In this document: positions 17,627 through 26,482 of the stretch, piece after piece | Numbering within the stretch: the stretch's first letter is position 1 | Layout: the number at the start of each line of letters is the position of its first letter | Program-made: the position numbers and the translations under genes | Virus record (IMG/VR): IMGVR_UViG_3300042923_000601 | Span: 1-64,000 of that record | Strand: one strand, 5' to 3' | Length of the DNA stretch: 64,000 bases | Source: a virus | The notes under the pieces: generated by a model | What the model saw: the letters and a program-made list of their open reading frames with translations, nothing else | What the model was told of the DNA's origin: nothing | Databases searched by the model: none

Positions 17627-17902
17627 TTACTGAACACCTCCTTGAATTTGTACGGGCTGTGTTTCTACGATATTACAGTTACGAGCGGCCTTCATCTGAT
17701 CATACTCACGCAGGTCATTGATTACTGCGACGGTCTGATCATGGTATGCCCGAATAGGGCATGCTTTACAGCTGCCATCAAAATTAATACCACGGGTAGT
17801 GCAGATATTGCAGGATACTTTAAATGCCTGCACTGCCTCACCGATAGTAGAGCAGTCCTGTTGAGCCTGAATTGCGATAGTCTGGAATTTAGTTTCGTAC
17901 AT
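17627..17902 (-). CDS. Small cysteine-containing protein (91 aa)
   Basis: Four cysteines in CNICTTRG...GSCKACP (about residues 31-48) form a probable zinc-binding knuckle; flanking sequence is helical. ATG 17902 follows CGGAGGTA of the conserved leader. First gene of a two-gene operon with the 133-aa protein. A regulatory or nucleic-acid-binding role is possible but unproven. Confidence 0.75.
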   Translation of the reverse strand: MYETKFQTIAIQAQQDCSTIGEAVQAFKVSCNICTTRGINFDGSCKACPIRAYHDQTVAVINDLREYDQMKAARNCNIVETQPVQIQGGVQ

Positions 17903-17987
17903 AATAAAATACCTCCGATGTAGTAGGGTTATGTAAACGAATCACCTACAACGTAGGGTCCATTTACATGATTATGATATATAGTCG
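17903..17987 (-). promoter_or_regulatory. Promoter, long stem and conserved leader
   Basis: Minus strand: ATATATCATAATCATG box, outer stem ATGTAAA / TTTACAT with inner CCTAC / GTAGG, then CCTACTACATCGGAGGTA. Confidence 0.75.
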
Positions 17988-18012
17988 CTACCACAAAAAA
18001 TTACGGAAGTAA

Positions 18013-18042
18013 ATCCCGGGCCACGCCATAGGCGCTCCCGGG
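18013..18042 (-). terminator. GC-rich hairpin
   Basis: ACCCGGG...CCCGGGAT with inner GCGCC / GGCG pairing. The T run is weak (ATTTAC), so termination strength is uncertain. Confidence 0.5.
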
Positions 18043-18048
18043 TATGAT

Positions 18049-18525
18049 TTATTCGTGACGAAATAGTTCTCCTAAGAGTGTGTTCACCAAGGTGGCAATC
18101 TCTGTGTAGGAGATATTATACATAATACCACTAAGCTCAGACGGATTAAGCACTTCACTCCAGTTTTCACCATCAATAGACGCATGGAGCCCACCTTTTA
18201 TGAAGGATAGCTTGGCATCTGGCCAAGTATAGTTTGAGATGGAACTGAGGAGTAAATCCTCTTCTTCATGGCGGGTCTGCACCGTGCGAGTCACAAAGTC
18301 ATGAAGCTCGCCTGGTACGTTTAATCTGAGATAGAACCACATGGCGGTATGACCGGTGGATAAGTATCGATCACCCTTAACCATGTATACAACATCGCTG
18401 ATGGTGGTAAAGGTCCCGTTGAGAGCAATGTCCAAGAACGTTAGGATCGAGTCTGTCATTCGAGCCTTCTCAGCATCAATAGGCGGTAGTTCTAGCTCAA
18501 TATAGGAATGGATTTCACTCGGCAT
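18049..18525 (-). CDS. Hypothetical protein (158 aa)
   Basis: Begins MPSEIHSYIELELPP; AAGGAGGG lies in the end of the preceding gene, so the three genes 19706-18049 look like one coupled operon. Mixed alpha/beta, acidic. No family recognised. Confidence 0.7.
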   Translation of the reverse strand: MPSEIHSYIELELPPIDAEKARMTDSILTFLDIALNGTFTTISDVVYMVKGDRYLSTGHTAMWFYLRLNVPGELHDFVTRTVQTRHEEEDLLLSSISNYTWPDAKLSFIKGGLHASIDGENWSEVLNPSELSGIMYNISYTEIATLVNTLLGELFRHE

Positions 18526-18529
18526 ATTT

Positions 18530-19123
18530 TCACCCTCCTTGTTTAGACATGCTCAACTCCAGTGATTCAAAATAGCCAATCAATCCGTCATGATGCTCTA
18601 AATATAGTACCATAGACCGGTGGAGGTCTAGCCACCGAGTATCATACCGGCTAATCTTTGGTTGAACCTCAACCTCAAGACCGTATTTACCCAGATATTC
18701 ATCGGCATAGGCTTGCAATTGATGCAGCAGTGCCAAATAGTTCTCAACGGGCTTCTGCATGAACTCAATACATTCCTCAACCATCGGTTTTGTAGCCCGA
18801 AGAATTTCAAGGATAGCGTCGACTTCAAATGGCTCAATGCTGATAAGCTGCCTTGCCGTCAATGAACCGGCAACCTTTGGCTTGTTCGGATAGGTGTATA
18901 TCTGATATGGCCCAAGCTCCATAGCCTTTTCAATGGATTTCAGGTAATAGGTAATCGATGAAATCTTCGTGATCACGTCAATCTCAGATACCTGACTACC
19001 TTCAACAAATTCACTGACTTGCTTGAGTAATGGCAGAAGGTCGTTACCTGTTATATACCTGCCAATATTGCAAAATTCAAGGTATGCGTCATACAGGTGT
19101 TTAGGCATAGGATCATGCTTCAT
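18530..19123 (-). CDS. Helical protein (197 aa), paralog of the upstream gene
   Basis: ATG 19123 follows GGGGGAGGAG that overlaps the previous stop. The C-terminal half (ILEILRATKP...KYGLEVEVQPKISRYDTRW) resembles the corresponding part of the 192-aa protein (IATILVNTLRP...KYGVESKLKVKPRKEDTQW). Mainly helical. Function unknown; the pair looks like a diverged duplication. Confidence 0.7.
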   Translation of the reverse strand: MKHDPMPKHLYDAYLEFCNIGRYITGNDLLPLLKQVSEFVEGSQVSEIDVITKISSITYYLKSIEKAMELGPYQIYTYPNKPKVAGSLTARQLISIEPFEVDAILEILRATKPMVEECIEFMQKPVENYLALLHQLQAYADEYLGKYGLEVEVQPKISRYDTRWLDLHRSMVLYLEHHDGLIGYFESLELSMSKQGG

Positions 19124-19127
19124 ATGT

Positions 19128-19706
19128 TTATTCTCCTCCCCCAAGTGTTACTGGTGTCATCCATCTAAACTCAACATGACTTTCCACAGGCTGGAGAGCC
19201 GCGTTATACAGGCGAACCCACTGCGTGTCTTCCTTCCGAGGTTTCACCTTGAGCTTGGACTCAACACCATATTTCTTGAGTGACATCTTAATACGCTGCT
19301 TCACTATCCGAATATCATCTTCCATTCGTTCCGCTGTTGGGCGGAGTGTATTGACGAGGATAGTGGCAATAGAATGAAGCGTGTTTGAGGTATCACGGAG
19401 ACCGATAAGGTTACCTTCTTCTACCTCGACGCTATAATACGTTATGCCCATCTCATCAACGCACGGCTTCATCTTTTTGAAGGCATCTTTAAGGATGGAT
19501 TTCATCAATGCCGGAGATGCATCGCCTTCTTTTGGATTCTCATAGTTGCGGATTATGGTGTGGATAATGTGGTTAGCACCCGGTGTTATTTCAGTCGGGA
19601 TACGCTGAGAAAAATCATGCCGACTAACCTCTTTGGTTAGTACGGTATGAAACGCATTTAAGGCTTCGATATAGTCGTGTTCTCTTTCAGTTAGGCGTAG
19701 TTCCAT
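19128..19706 (-). CDS. Helical protein (192 aa)
   Basis: Begins MELRLTEREHDYIEAL at ATG 19706, with a weak GGAG about 13 bases upstream. Helical with a basic C-terminal region. First gene of the operon 19706-18049 and paralogous to the 197-aa gene after it. No family recognised. Confidence 0.7.
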   Translation of the reverse strand: MELRLTEREHDYIEALNAFHTVLTKEVSRHDFSQRIPTEITPGANHIIHTIIRNYENPKEGDASPALMKSILKDAFKKMKPCVDEMGITYYSVEVEEGNLIGLRDTSNTLHSIATILVNTLRPTAERMEDDIRIVKQRIKMSLKKYGVESKLKVKPRKEDTQWVRLYNAALQPVESHVEFRWMTPVTLGGGE

Positions 19707-19749
19707 ACGTATTAAACAACTCCATTCAGTTAGGGTTTGTGTGTACTTA

Positions 19750-19766
19750 GGTATGATATATAATCA
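19750..19766 (-). promoter_or_regulatory. Promoter-like box
   Basis: Minus strand TTGATTATATATCATACC, enclosed by AGGTAT / ATACCT inverted arms. Confidence 0.5.
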
Positions 19767-19793
19767 AATACCTAGTTATTATACCAATGCGGA

Positions 19794-19976
19794 TCAGTGC
19801 ATCCGATTGATGACCTGGTTGGCATATGCAACCATGACATCCGAATACATTCCTTTGATCTGCTTGTCTGTCATGGATTCGTACCAACTTAGAGGATACT
19901 TATTGTCATGGTAATCCATCAAGTTGGTGATTCGAATTTGAATATCCATATCACGATCTCTGTAACTAGTAGACAT
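19794..19976 (-). CDS. Small hypothetical protein (60 aa)
   Basis: MSTSYRDRDMDIQIR start with AAAGGAGAGG upstream; it lies 26 bases after the SbcC-like gene and is probably co-transcribed. Short helical protein, no family recognised. Confidence 0.65.
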   Translation of the reverse strand: MSTSYRDRDMDIQIRITNLMDYHDNKYPLSWYESMTDKQIKGMYSDVMVAYANQVINRMH

Positions 19977-20002
19977 TAAGTATCCTCTCCTTTAAGTTGG
20001 GT

Positions 20003-22726
20003 TTAATATACTTTGATATAATCTTTCCCTGACGATTCCTTCAGGGTGTGACCCGGGAATAGAATGTAGCATACATCATACGGCTCATAATATTCTCTGG
20101 AGTGTGTAATAAAGAAGACCTGATTGATACCAATACGCTTCATTTGCTTCATTAAGATTGTACAGAAGAGTGCTTTGTTTTGCTCACTGAAGCCTGCATC
20201 GACTTCATCATAATTCAGGATACCATAGTTCGCCATGATTGGCTCCATGACAGCCATAGAGAGACAAGTAGAGATAAATGCTCGTTCAGAGGATGATGCA
20301 ATGGAAATGTCGGCACCCTTATCCCCGTTGTGTTGATATGGAATAGTAAATTCCTTATCGGTGATGTTGAATGTGTCGAGATAGAGTGAGCCATCGAAGG
20401 TTTCGCTGAGGAGGAGATTCGCGGAGCGGCGAATGTCTTCCACATACATATTCAGGATGCTAACCGGCATCCCTTTTGTAGTGGACATCGCCTTTTGTAT
20501 AAGTTCTAATATCCGCATGTTGTCCTCAAGCGTTTTCTTCTCTTTTTTATATTCAGCGATCTTCTGCTCTTGATACTTGTAACTATCGCGTTCAGCCGTC
20601 AACGGTTTCAGTCTGGCATCAACGGATTTGAGCTTTTGCTCACGCTCATAAATCTCATCCTTCAGCTCGCTGATTCGCTGACTAGCATCTTTAACCTTGT
20701 CAAAGTCATGAGACAAGGCAATGATTTCTTCCTTATTCTTATCCATCTCTTCCATCCGGTCTCGCATGTCCACCAGCATTTCTTCTTTATCTGCCAGATC
20801 GGAAATACGAGATTCAGTCTCAGCTTCTTCTCCTGACTCCGCTTGAATCCGGACAACTTCCTCATGATGCTTCAGTTTCATCCGCCCTAACTCATTGCGA
20901 AGTGATTGCACCAGATTATCGTTGTCAACCAGACTCTGGAGTTCTCTTTGGAGCAATGGGAGTTTGACGTTACGAACTTCGTCGATCTCCTCTTTGTCCT
21001 GCAGGATTTCAATCATATCATAGAAGTGATCATCGACACCTTTAAGCCGGTCTTCGAGCATCAGCGTCCGAAGTAGTCGATCTTCATTACTGTATTTCTC
21101 ATTGAACGGAAGCCTAGAGAGTAGAGTTAAGTTACTGCGGTAGAAGGTCAGCATGGATTCAACCTTTACCTTCAGTTTCTGTACTGTCGCAATCTCTTCC
21201 ATCTCACGGTGAAGCTTTTTGTATGATGCATTCAGGTCTGCCATCTGAGCATGGAATTCATTGATCTTCTCCTCGATGATGACCCACTTATGATAGTCCT
21301 GTAGGAAAGCACAATCGTCAATCACACAGTCTGCAGGACGTTTATCCAGTGTATCTTTCAAATGCTCATAGCCATTTAACTTGGCAATGTTAAGATCAAG
21401 TTCCGAAATCTTCTTATCAATCTCTTCAAGTGCAGCCTCTGTATCCCGGTAACGAGATTCAAAGTTAACACTGAACGCCGACTGACATGCTTCCTTGATA
21501 TCATCTTCGGTTTCAGAATGGACGATTACATCTTCCATGAATGTCCGAAGGTGGGATAAAACATCGAGACCCCGAACCAGATCGTCCGCAGACACCTTGG
21601 CCTTCAGGTCCTTAGACCGAGAATCGTAACTGTCAAGCTTATCTTGATAGTCTTTCAACAGCTCAACCAGATCATCTTTCGATCGGTCACCAGCCAACTG
21701 CCGAATCAGACTTTCCTTTTCCTCAATGGAGTCATAAATGGTATTCCGGAGATTCTTATGCGACTGTATTGAGGATCGCAGACCGATTAGCTTTTCCTTA
21801 AGGATAGCTTTCTCTGACCCTACAGCAAGAATAAGCTTCTCCAGATCAACCATTGAAGGGATTTCAAGCCCTCTCTCATATAGTACTCGATCGACTTTTG
21901 CTTTGAGCTTATCCTGTCTCGTATTCAGTTCACCAAGCGTATTGCGAATCATTTTGTATCTGTCAGATAGTTCACCTTCAGGGTCAATGGTCTTTAGTTC
22001 TGCTTTATGCTGATTGAGCTTTCCAATGTGCTTATCTCTCTTTTCAACCAACTCATTGGTGTCACGCTCAATAGCCCGGAGTCGCTCTGCAACCGTTACT
22101 TCATCTTCCATACGACCGAGCTTATCAATAATCGACGACAGGTAAGCTTTAACTGTAGAATACTTACGAGTAATCGTCTTACGGAAGGCAACAGGGTCGT
22201 CTGCTTTTGGAATGAAGTTATAGATATGATCTTTGCGGCTGGCACCTGTCATTTGAACCAGTGATACCATCTGGTCATTCTGAGCGGCGAGCTTCATGAA
22301 GTCCTCAGTGATGCCAAATAACTTCTCAATGGCTTCCTTGAAAGAGGAGACCAAGCTATTAGGATTGAGGTCAATTGTCTCGCCGTAGTATTCTTTGAAC
22401 AAGAAGCTCTTGGTTGAGTGGCTCGTCTTAGTCGGTATGTACACATGACGAACCCGAATCACTTCATTCGGGTCATCTTGGTTTTCATAGACCAGTTCCT
22501 TGTACCCTTCCTTCCCTTCACGAACAAACTTACTCCGACCATCTGTCGTACCATCAAACGGATGAATCAATGACAGGGCGGTTGATTTCCCTTTAGCATT
22601 TGTACCCAAAAAAATGAATACAGATTTGTCCCGATGCGGTCTGAGATCAAGCTCAAAGTGCTTTCTACCAAGACCGTTATATATTCCGATGATATTCTCA
22701 CATTCAAAATGGATTAAGCGATACAT
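20003..22726 (-). CDS. SbcC/Rad50-like ATPase (907 aa), gp46-type
   Basis: SMC-type architecture: N-terminal Walker A GTNAKGKST (41-49), long coiled coils, a central hinge with DCVIDDC (about 465), then a second coiled coil and the C-terminal ABC signature SSSERAFISTCLSMA (about 807) and Walker B LNYDEVDAGFSE (about 840). In T4 the homolog gp46 works with nuclease gp47 in recombination-dependent replication and DNA end processing. No SbcD/gp47-like gene is visible in this window. The hinge cysteines are spaced CX4C rather than the usual CXXC zinc hook. ATG 22726 follows AGGAGGA. Confidence 0.92.
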   Translation of the reverse strand: MYRLIHFECENIIGIYNGLGRKHFELDLRPHRDKSVFIFLGTNAKGKSTALSLIHPFDGTTDGRSKFVREGKEGYKELVYENQDDPNEVIRVRHVYIPTKTSHSTKSFLFKEYYGETIDLNPNSLVSSFKEAIEKLFGITEDFMKLAAQNDQMVSLVQMTGASRKDHIYNFIPKADDPVAFRKTITRKYSTVKAYLSSIIDKLGRMEDEVTVAERLRAIERDTNELVEKRDKHIGKLNQHKAELKTIDPEGELSDRYKMIRNTLGELNTRQDKLKAKVDRVLYERGLEIPSMVDLEKLILAVGSEKAILKEKLIGLRSSIQSHKNLRNTIYDSIEEKESLIRQLAGDRSKDDLVELLKDYQDKLDSYDSRSKDLKAKVSADDLVRGLDVLSHLRTFMEDVIVHSETEDDIKEACQSAFSVNFESRYRDTEAALEEIDKKISELDLNIAKLNGYEHLKDTLDKRPADCVIDDCAFLQDYHKWVIIEEKINEFHAQMADLNASYKKLHREMEEIATVQKLKVKVESMLTFYRSNLTLLSRLPFNEKYSNEDRLLRTLMLEDRLKGVDDHFYDMIEILQDKEEIDEVRNVKLPLLQRELQSLVDNDNLVQSLRNELGRMKLKHHEEVVRIQAESGEEAETESRISDLADKEEMLVDMRDRMEEMDKNKEEIIALSHDFDKVKDASQRISELKDEIYEREQKLKSVDARLKPLTAERDSYKYQEQKIAEYKKEKKTLEDNMRILELIQKAMSTTKGMPVSILNMYVEDIRRSANLLLSETFDGSLYLDTFNITDKEFTIPYQHNGDKGADISIASSSERAFISTCLSMAVMEPIMANYGILNYDEVDAGFSEQNKALFCTILMKQMKRIGINQVFFITHSREYYEPYDVCYILFPGHTLKESSGKDYIKVY

Positions 22727-22805
22727 AAGTTATCCTCCTACGACAAAGTTGATTTAATACTAAGTTTAGTTGCCAATTAAAAGCAAAAAAATTAAGATAA
22801 AATAA

Positions 22806-22827
22806 GACCTCCCGAAGGAGGTCTTAT
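22806..22827 (-). terminator. Terminator, same stem as at 23572
   Basis: AAGACCTCC-TTCGG-GGAGGTCTT stem, followed by ATTTTA on minus. Confidence 0.75.
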
Positions 22828-22834
22828 TTATAGT

Positions 22835-23482
22835 TTATGCGGGAAGCACTGCCTTGAATTCATCAGACGGGTAGAACCGAATATCGGTCATAGTGCTACC
22901 GTATGGGCCGTCAGTTGAGACTAGCTTATACTCACCTTCACCGGGGACGATAATCGATCTGTTTGCAACCAACCCCCGTAAGATAACAATGTCATGGCTT
23001 TGGAGCATAGTGGATGCAATAAAGTGATCGATGCATATCCCTCTCTCGATCTCGTCATGCCATTTATACAGGGAATCGACAGTGGCATACAATCCCGCAT
23101 TCATCACATGATGAGTAAGTAGCGTTGTGGGCGGATACAACCTATCCATATCAAAGTCATGAGCCAGCCAGTACTCGAAATCGTCCTCAGGGTCAAAACG
23201 ATACGGGCATTCAACCCGAATAAAGTCCTGATCCTCCCTCGGAAATGCATAATGGAACAGCCCGGATGAATAGGCGGTGATATAGCCGTCCGGCATAAAT
23301 TTTGTATCGCTGAAGAACCGATGGGTTACAGCAAGCCCGCGTGAGATCATTGTTCTGAGGGAGGTTGCAAGGTCCATCCCGACACTACTGTGGACATATT
23401 CTTCACCCTCCTTCATTTCTACACCGAAATTCGGTGCCAATAACACCATCAGATTCATATCAAACTCATTTACATTTTCCAT
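22835..23482 (-). CDS. FYPSDEFK-family protein (215 aa)
   Basis: One of three paralogs in this region. They share a C-terminal block: V.(G/N/D)EGEY..V, then about 15 residues, then (R/H)FYPSDEFK. This copy ends FYPSDEFKAVLPA. The rest is acidic and aromatic-rich with no catalytic signature. Start ATG 23482; the GGAG lies about 10-13 bases upstream. It has its own promoter box and terminator. Function unknown. Confidence 0.75.
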   Translation of the reverse strand: MENVNEFDMNLMVLLAPNFGVEMKEGEEYVHSSVGMDLATSLRTMISRGLAVTHRFFSDTKFMPDGYITAYSSGLFHYAFPREDQDFIRVECPYRFDPEDDFEYWLAHDFDMDRLYPPTTLLTHHVMNAGLYATVDSLYKWHDEIERGICIDHFIASTMLQSHDIVILRGLVANRSIIVPGEGEYKLVSTDGPYGSTMTDIRFYPSDEFKAVLPA

Positions 23483-23524
23483 TACACGTCATCTCCAATA
23501 CCAATATAGTTTGTGGTCTTGCAA

Positions 23525-23541
23525 GTATATAATATATACTC
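23525..23541 (-). promoter_or_regulatory. Phage promoter-like box
   Basis: Minus strand AGTATATATTATATACT, itself an inverted repeat. Confidence 0.5.
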
Positions 23542-23571
23542 CAGTATCTGGTTTTATACGGTATGAAAAAT

Positions 23572-23595
23572 AAGACCTCCCGAAGGAGGTCTTAT
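23572..23595 (-). terminator. Terminator, same stem as at 22806
   Basis: AAGACCTCC-TTCGG-GGAGGTCTT, identical stem to the copy 770 bases away. Confidence 0.75.
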
Positions 23596-23596
23596 G

Positions 23597-23839
23597 CTAA
23601 TCATAGTACGGATGATCCGGATGTAGCTCGTTATAATATTCATTTCTCGCTTGGAACCGCCAGCCGCAGTTACATCGTATGGCAATGTAGAGCATTTGGT
23701 TATGCTCGCCGCAACACCGGGCACCACAGTTAGGACAATCTCTCCAAAGTAATGGCGATATCCTTTTCTTTGGTGCATCATCGACCGGTTCTTCAGGTCT
23801 TTCTTCAGGTCTAAGCGCCCTCAACAATTTGCGTATCAT
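23597..23839 (-). CDS. Zinc-ribbon protein (80 aa)
   Basis: ATG 23839 follows GGAGGGAAAAT. CPNCGARCCGEH (residues 36-47) and RCNCGWRF (55-62) make a probable zinc ribbon; the N-terminus is basic and proline-rich. Likely a small DNA-, RNA- or protein-binding factor. A longer upstream frame to 23911 overlaps the membrane mini-gene and is not preferred. Confidence 0.7.
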   Translation of the reverse strand: MIRKLLRALRPEERPEEPVDDAPKKRISPLLWRDCPNCGARCCGEHNQMLYIAIRCNCGWRFQARNEYYNELHPDHPYYD

Positions 23840-23858
23840 AATATTATTTTCCCTCCTG

Positions 23859-23969
23859 TCAGTCGTCCATCTCAGAATTATCAAGGGTGCTATTATCCAC
23901 GTTAACGGCAACGATGATACCTGTCAATAGTATTAAATCGAGTATAATGTTGATTACCGTGTCGCCCAT
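23859..23969 (-). CDS. Candidate 36-aa single-pass membrane protein
   Basis: Short frame from ATG 23969, beginning MGDTVINIILDLILLTG and ending MDD. One hydrophobic helix covers about residues 4-24. The start overlaps the neighbourhood of the upstream stop (23973), with GGTGG as a weak ribosome binding site, so reinitiation is plausible. It fills an otherwise empty gap in a packed operon. Unproven. Confidence 0.4.
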   Translation of the reverse strand: MGDTVINIILDLILLTGIIVAVNVDNSTLDNSEMDD

Positions 23970-23972
23970 CGG

Positions 23973-24554
23973 TTACCACCGATTACGACGTTGGCGTTTA
24001 GCCTCGGCTCTACGTTGCGCACGGTTTACAATTGGAAGGTCCTTCATGACACTTTCTTTGATATGAAGCATCCGGTCCAGATCATCTTGTATTCGCACCG
24101 ACCCATCTTCCTGAGATGGCCGACTAGCTAGTTGCATAAGCGCCTGTCTCATTCCAAGCATATCTGCACCTGGCCCAGCGACCACAACTCTCGTCCCGGT
24201 AACTGTTACTGACGTATCATCGTTCTCATATAAAGAACCCAGTCGTTCCATGGTATCCTCAACGCTGTTTTCAAGACCAACTACGATAACTTTTCCATCC
24301 TCCAGACGGATAAACGGACTACCTGCGCCTTGCATAAGACCCACTTGTTCATTACTGAACTGATACAGTTCATCAAGAGCATTCTGCATAGTAGGATTAG
24401 CAGCCGCGCAATTCTCAAGTTCTTGTAGTGAATCTATTACTATTGATTTTCCAGATGACGGGTGTTCGACTTCACCGTAGAATTTAGGAATCTCAACTGC
24501 TTTACGTTGTCCCTTGGGTAAAAAGTACCCAACGATCGTTTCACTCTCTTTCAT
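23973..24554 (-). CDS. Hypothetical protein with basic tail (193 aa)
   Basis: ATG 24554 follows AGGAGGTTG. Mixed alpha/beta body with a VTVTGTRVVVAGPG strand segment, then a basic C-terminal tail NRAQRRAEAKRQRRNRW that could bind nucleic acid. The promoter box is only about 15 bases upstream. No family recognised. Confidence 0.7.
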   Translation of the reverse strand: MKESETIVGYFLPKGQRKAVEIPKFYGEVEHPSSGKSIVIDSLQELENCAAANPTMQNALDELYQFSNEQVGLMQGAGSPFIRLEDGKVIVVGLENSVEDTMERLGSLYENDDTSVTVTGTRVVVAGPGADMLGMRQALMQLASRPSQEDGSVRIQDDLDRMLHIKESVMKDLPIVNRAQRRAEAKRQRRNRW

Positions 24555-24567
24555 TGTAACAACCTCC

Positions 24568-24582
24568 TATATAATATATGAA
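24568..24582 (-). promoter_or_regulatory. Promoter box with very short leader
   Basis: Minus strand TTCATATATTATATAGG, running directly into AGGAGG of the 193-aa gene. Confidence 0.5.
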
Positions 24583-25242
24583 TTACAATCCGGCAAGTTT
24601 CTTGAACTCATCAGATGGATAAAAGTGTACCTGGTAAGTCTCGTCCTCAGTTAAAATATCTTCAACCTTAACTATGCGGTATTCACCTTCATTAGGCACC
24701 TCAATAGTCATGATTTCTTCATCCGAAATGGCCTCATAAATACCAGTGACAATTGCTTCATCATGGATAAATGCCAAATACGCGGCTCTCTCCGGCGTGA
24801 TTTCAAAATCGATCGCTGCCATTCGAATCGCACCGGTGTACATATTGTCAATATACTCATCCGGGTTTCCATATTCGTATATCAGTTCATTAAGTAAATG
24901 CTCATCATCCACATCAAGCAGATCATGCCGAACGGTAACGACCAAATGATCAGCGCTGGTTGGTAGATGATACTCCAGTAGAGGCGTTTTGAATGTTACT
25001 TTATGGCTACCGGCTGGGATCATGATCTTATTATAGCCACCGAACGTCACTGCAAGCCCCTTTGACGTTGCCTTTTGTAACGTCCCATAGACTTCTAACG
25101 GAGGGTGGTTACCAAGAAGTGTGTCCATGATGAACAGATTTGCCATTCTCGACATAAACGTTTCCGTGTACCACGGGGGTGTTGTCATTTCAGGATTCTC
25201 CTTTTTAGTCAAGTAGTTCGGGCTAAAAATCAGTTTAAGCAT
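24583..25242 (-). CDS. FYPSDEFK-family protein (219 aa)
   Basis: Starts at the second of two ATGs (25242) after GGAGGTAT, chosen because MLKLIFSPNYLTKKENPEM then aligns with the paralog's MFRLIINPKYKSGKKKNKEM. The C-terminus is EGEYRIV...VHFYPSDEFKKLAGL. The longer frame to 25377 overlaps the neighbour and is rejected. Function unknown; tandem duplicate of the next gene. Confidence 0.75.
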   Translation of the reverse strand: MLKLIFSPNYLTKKENPEMTTPPWYTETFMSRMANLFIMDTLLGNHPPLEVYGTLQKATSKGLAVTFGGYNKIMIPAGSHKVTFKTPLLEYHLPTSADHLVVTVRHDLLDVDDEHLLNELIYEYGNPDEYIDNMYTGAIRMAAIDFEITPERAAYLAFIHDEAIVTGIYEAISDEEIMTIEVPNEGEYRIVKVEDILTEDETYQVHFYPSDEFKKLAGL

Positions 25243-25264
25243 CATATACCTCCAACTGGCTGAC

Positions 25265-25960
25265 CTATTTAAAGTCAGCCATATTCTTAAACTCATCGGA
25301 TGGGTAAAACCGAATGTCGTATTCAATATCATCCAGAGTAGAATCAAAGCCCGGCATAACTTGATATTCACCTTCATCTGGTACAGAGATTACTTTCTTG
25401 AAATCAGATGAATTTATGATCTCTGCAATCCGGTTGACGAGTATAACGTCATGTATGATCGCGAGAACCGATAGGTTCTCCGGAGTAGCATATACACCCG
25501 GGACTGATAAGCCAATAGCAGTTAGGTATAAACTGTCCGTATAATCTTCCGGTTCACAATACATCTCCAGCATCTCATTGAGCGTATCCATGTTATACCG
25601 GTATTCAAGAACATCCGATATCACTTTAACGGTCATATATTCCGTTCCGGCTGAAGGCATTTTGTATTCGAAATGCGGAGTTGCAAACACAAACGCCTGT
25701 TTATCAACGTCCTCATTCCCTACTTTCTTACAGATACGATCTACTAGTTGCTGGTGTTGACCGATCGCGGTCGCAAGGCCGGTTGTCACGGCAGACTGTA
25801 ATTTAGAGCATAGTGCCACCCGCCCCTTATCATCGGGCGGCGGGCTGTCCAGTATACTCCAAAGACTATCTGTGAATCGCATAGTGTAATCAGAATTCAT
25901 CATCTCCTTATTTTTCTTTTTACCAGATTTGTATTTTGGGTTAATAATCAATCTAAACAT
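25265..25960 (-). CDS. FYPSDEFK-family protein (231 aa)
   Basis: ATG 25960 follows GGAGGTG. Same domain plan as the 219-aa neighbour, including the N-terminal basic KYKSGKKKNKE and the C-terminal EGEYQVM...IRFYPSDEFKNM. The two genes lie 22 bases apart and are likely co-transcribed. Function unknown. Confidence 0.75.
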   Translation of the reverse strand: MFRLIINPKYKSGKKKNKEMMNSDYTMRFTDSLWSILDSPPPDDKGRVALCSKLQSAVTTGLATAIGQHQQLVDRICKKVGNEDVDKQAFVFATPHFEYKMPSAGTEYMTVKVISDVLEYRYNMDTLNEMLEMYCEPEDYTDSLYLTAIGLSVPGVYATPENLSVLAIIHDVILVNRIAEIINSSDFKKVISVPDEGEYQVMPGFDSTLDDIEYDIRFYPSDEFKNMADFK

Positions 25961-25974
25961 AGAACACCTCCAAG

Positions 25975-26307
25975 TTATTTATTTGTAACTACAGCAGGGA
26001 TATCGAATTTCATGATATCACCAGCGACACATAAACTCATGAGTTCTAAAAACTGACGTGCGAAACGATATTCAGCAGGTGGTAATTGGGTGTCACCCAT
26101 TAAGTATTCAACAACTTTATCCTTCACAGCTGAGAGTACACCACGGGTTAGTACAAGCTGAGCCCCTTTAGTGGTCTCGTGATTAGCAGGTGAGCCTGAT
26201 CCACCATCTATGAATAGATACTGTACCAGTCTATCAAAGTATTCGCTTTTCAAAGCAGATAATGTCTCTACGATTTCCCCATTTCTAATGATAATAAATG
26301 CTTTCAT
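25975..26307 (-). CDS. Hypothetical protein (110 aa)
   Basis: Begins MKAFIIIRNGEIVETL at ATG 26307 with a weak GGGGGTAG upstream. Helical, basic near ARQFLELM. Probably heads the operon that includes the two FYPSDEFK genes, since a promoter box lies about 40 bases upstream and no terminator separates them. Confidence 0.7.
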   Translation of the reverse strand: MKAFIIIRNGEIVETLSALKSEYFDRLVQYLFIDGGSGSPANHETTKGAQLVLTRGVLSAVKDKVVEYLMGDTQLPPAEYRFARQFLELMSLCVAGDIMKFDIPAVVTNK

Positions 26308-26343
26308 GAACGCTACCCCCGGATCGGTTAGTATGATTCACTA

Positions 26344-26358
26344 CTATAATATATATTT
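26344..26358 (-). promoter_or_regulatory. Phage promoter-like box
   Basis: Minus strand AAATATATATTATAGTAG, one of the best matches to the shared box. Confidence 0.55.
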
Positions 26359-26448
26359 CCATTTACCTGTATATGCCGTGCAAAAAAAATAATTGCTTTT
26401 TAATAGGTTGTACAGAAAGGCAAAAATAATTGAAGGATCATAGAGAAA

Positions 26449-26468
26449 GGAGGCGGATTTCCGCCTCC
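26449..26468 (-). terminator. Hairpin with shared 14-base tail
   Basis: GGAGGCGG-AAAT-CCGCCTCC followed by TTTCTCTATGATCC on minus, after the gene ending at 26483. Confidence 0.75.
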
Positions 26469-26482
26469 CACTCTGTGTCCTA

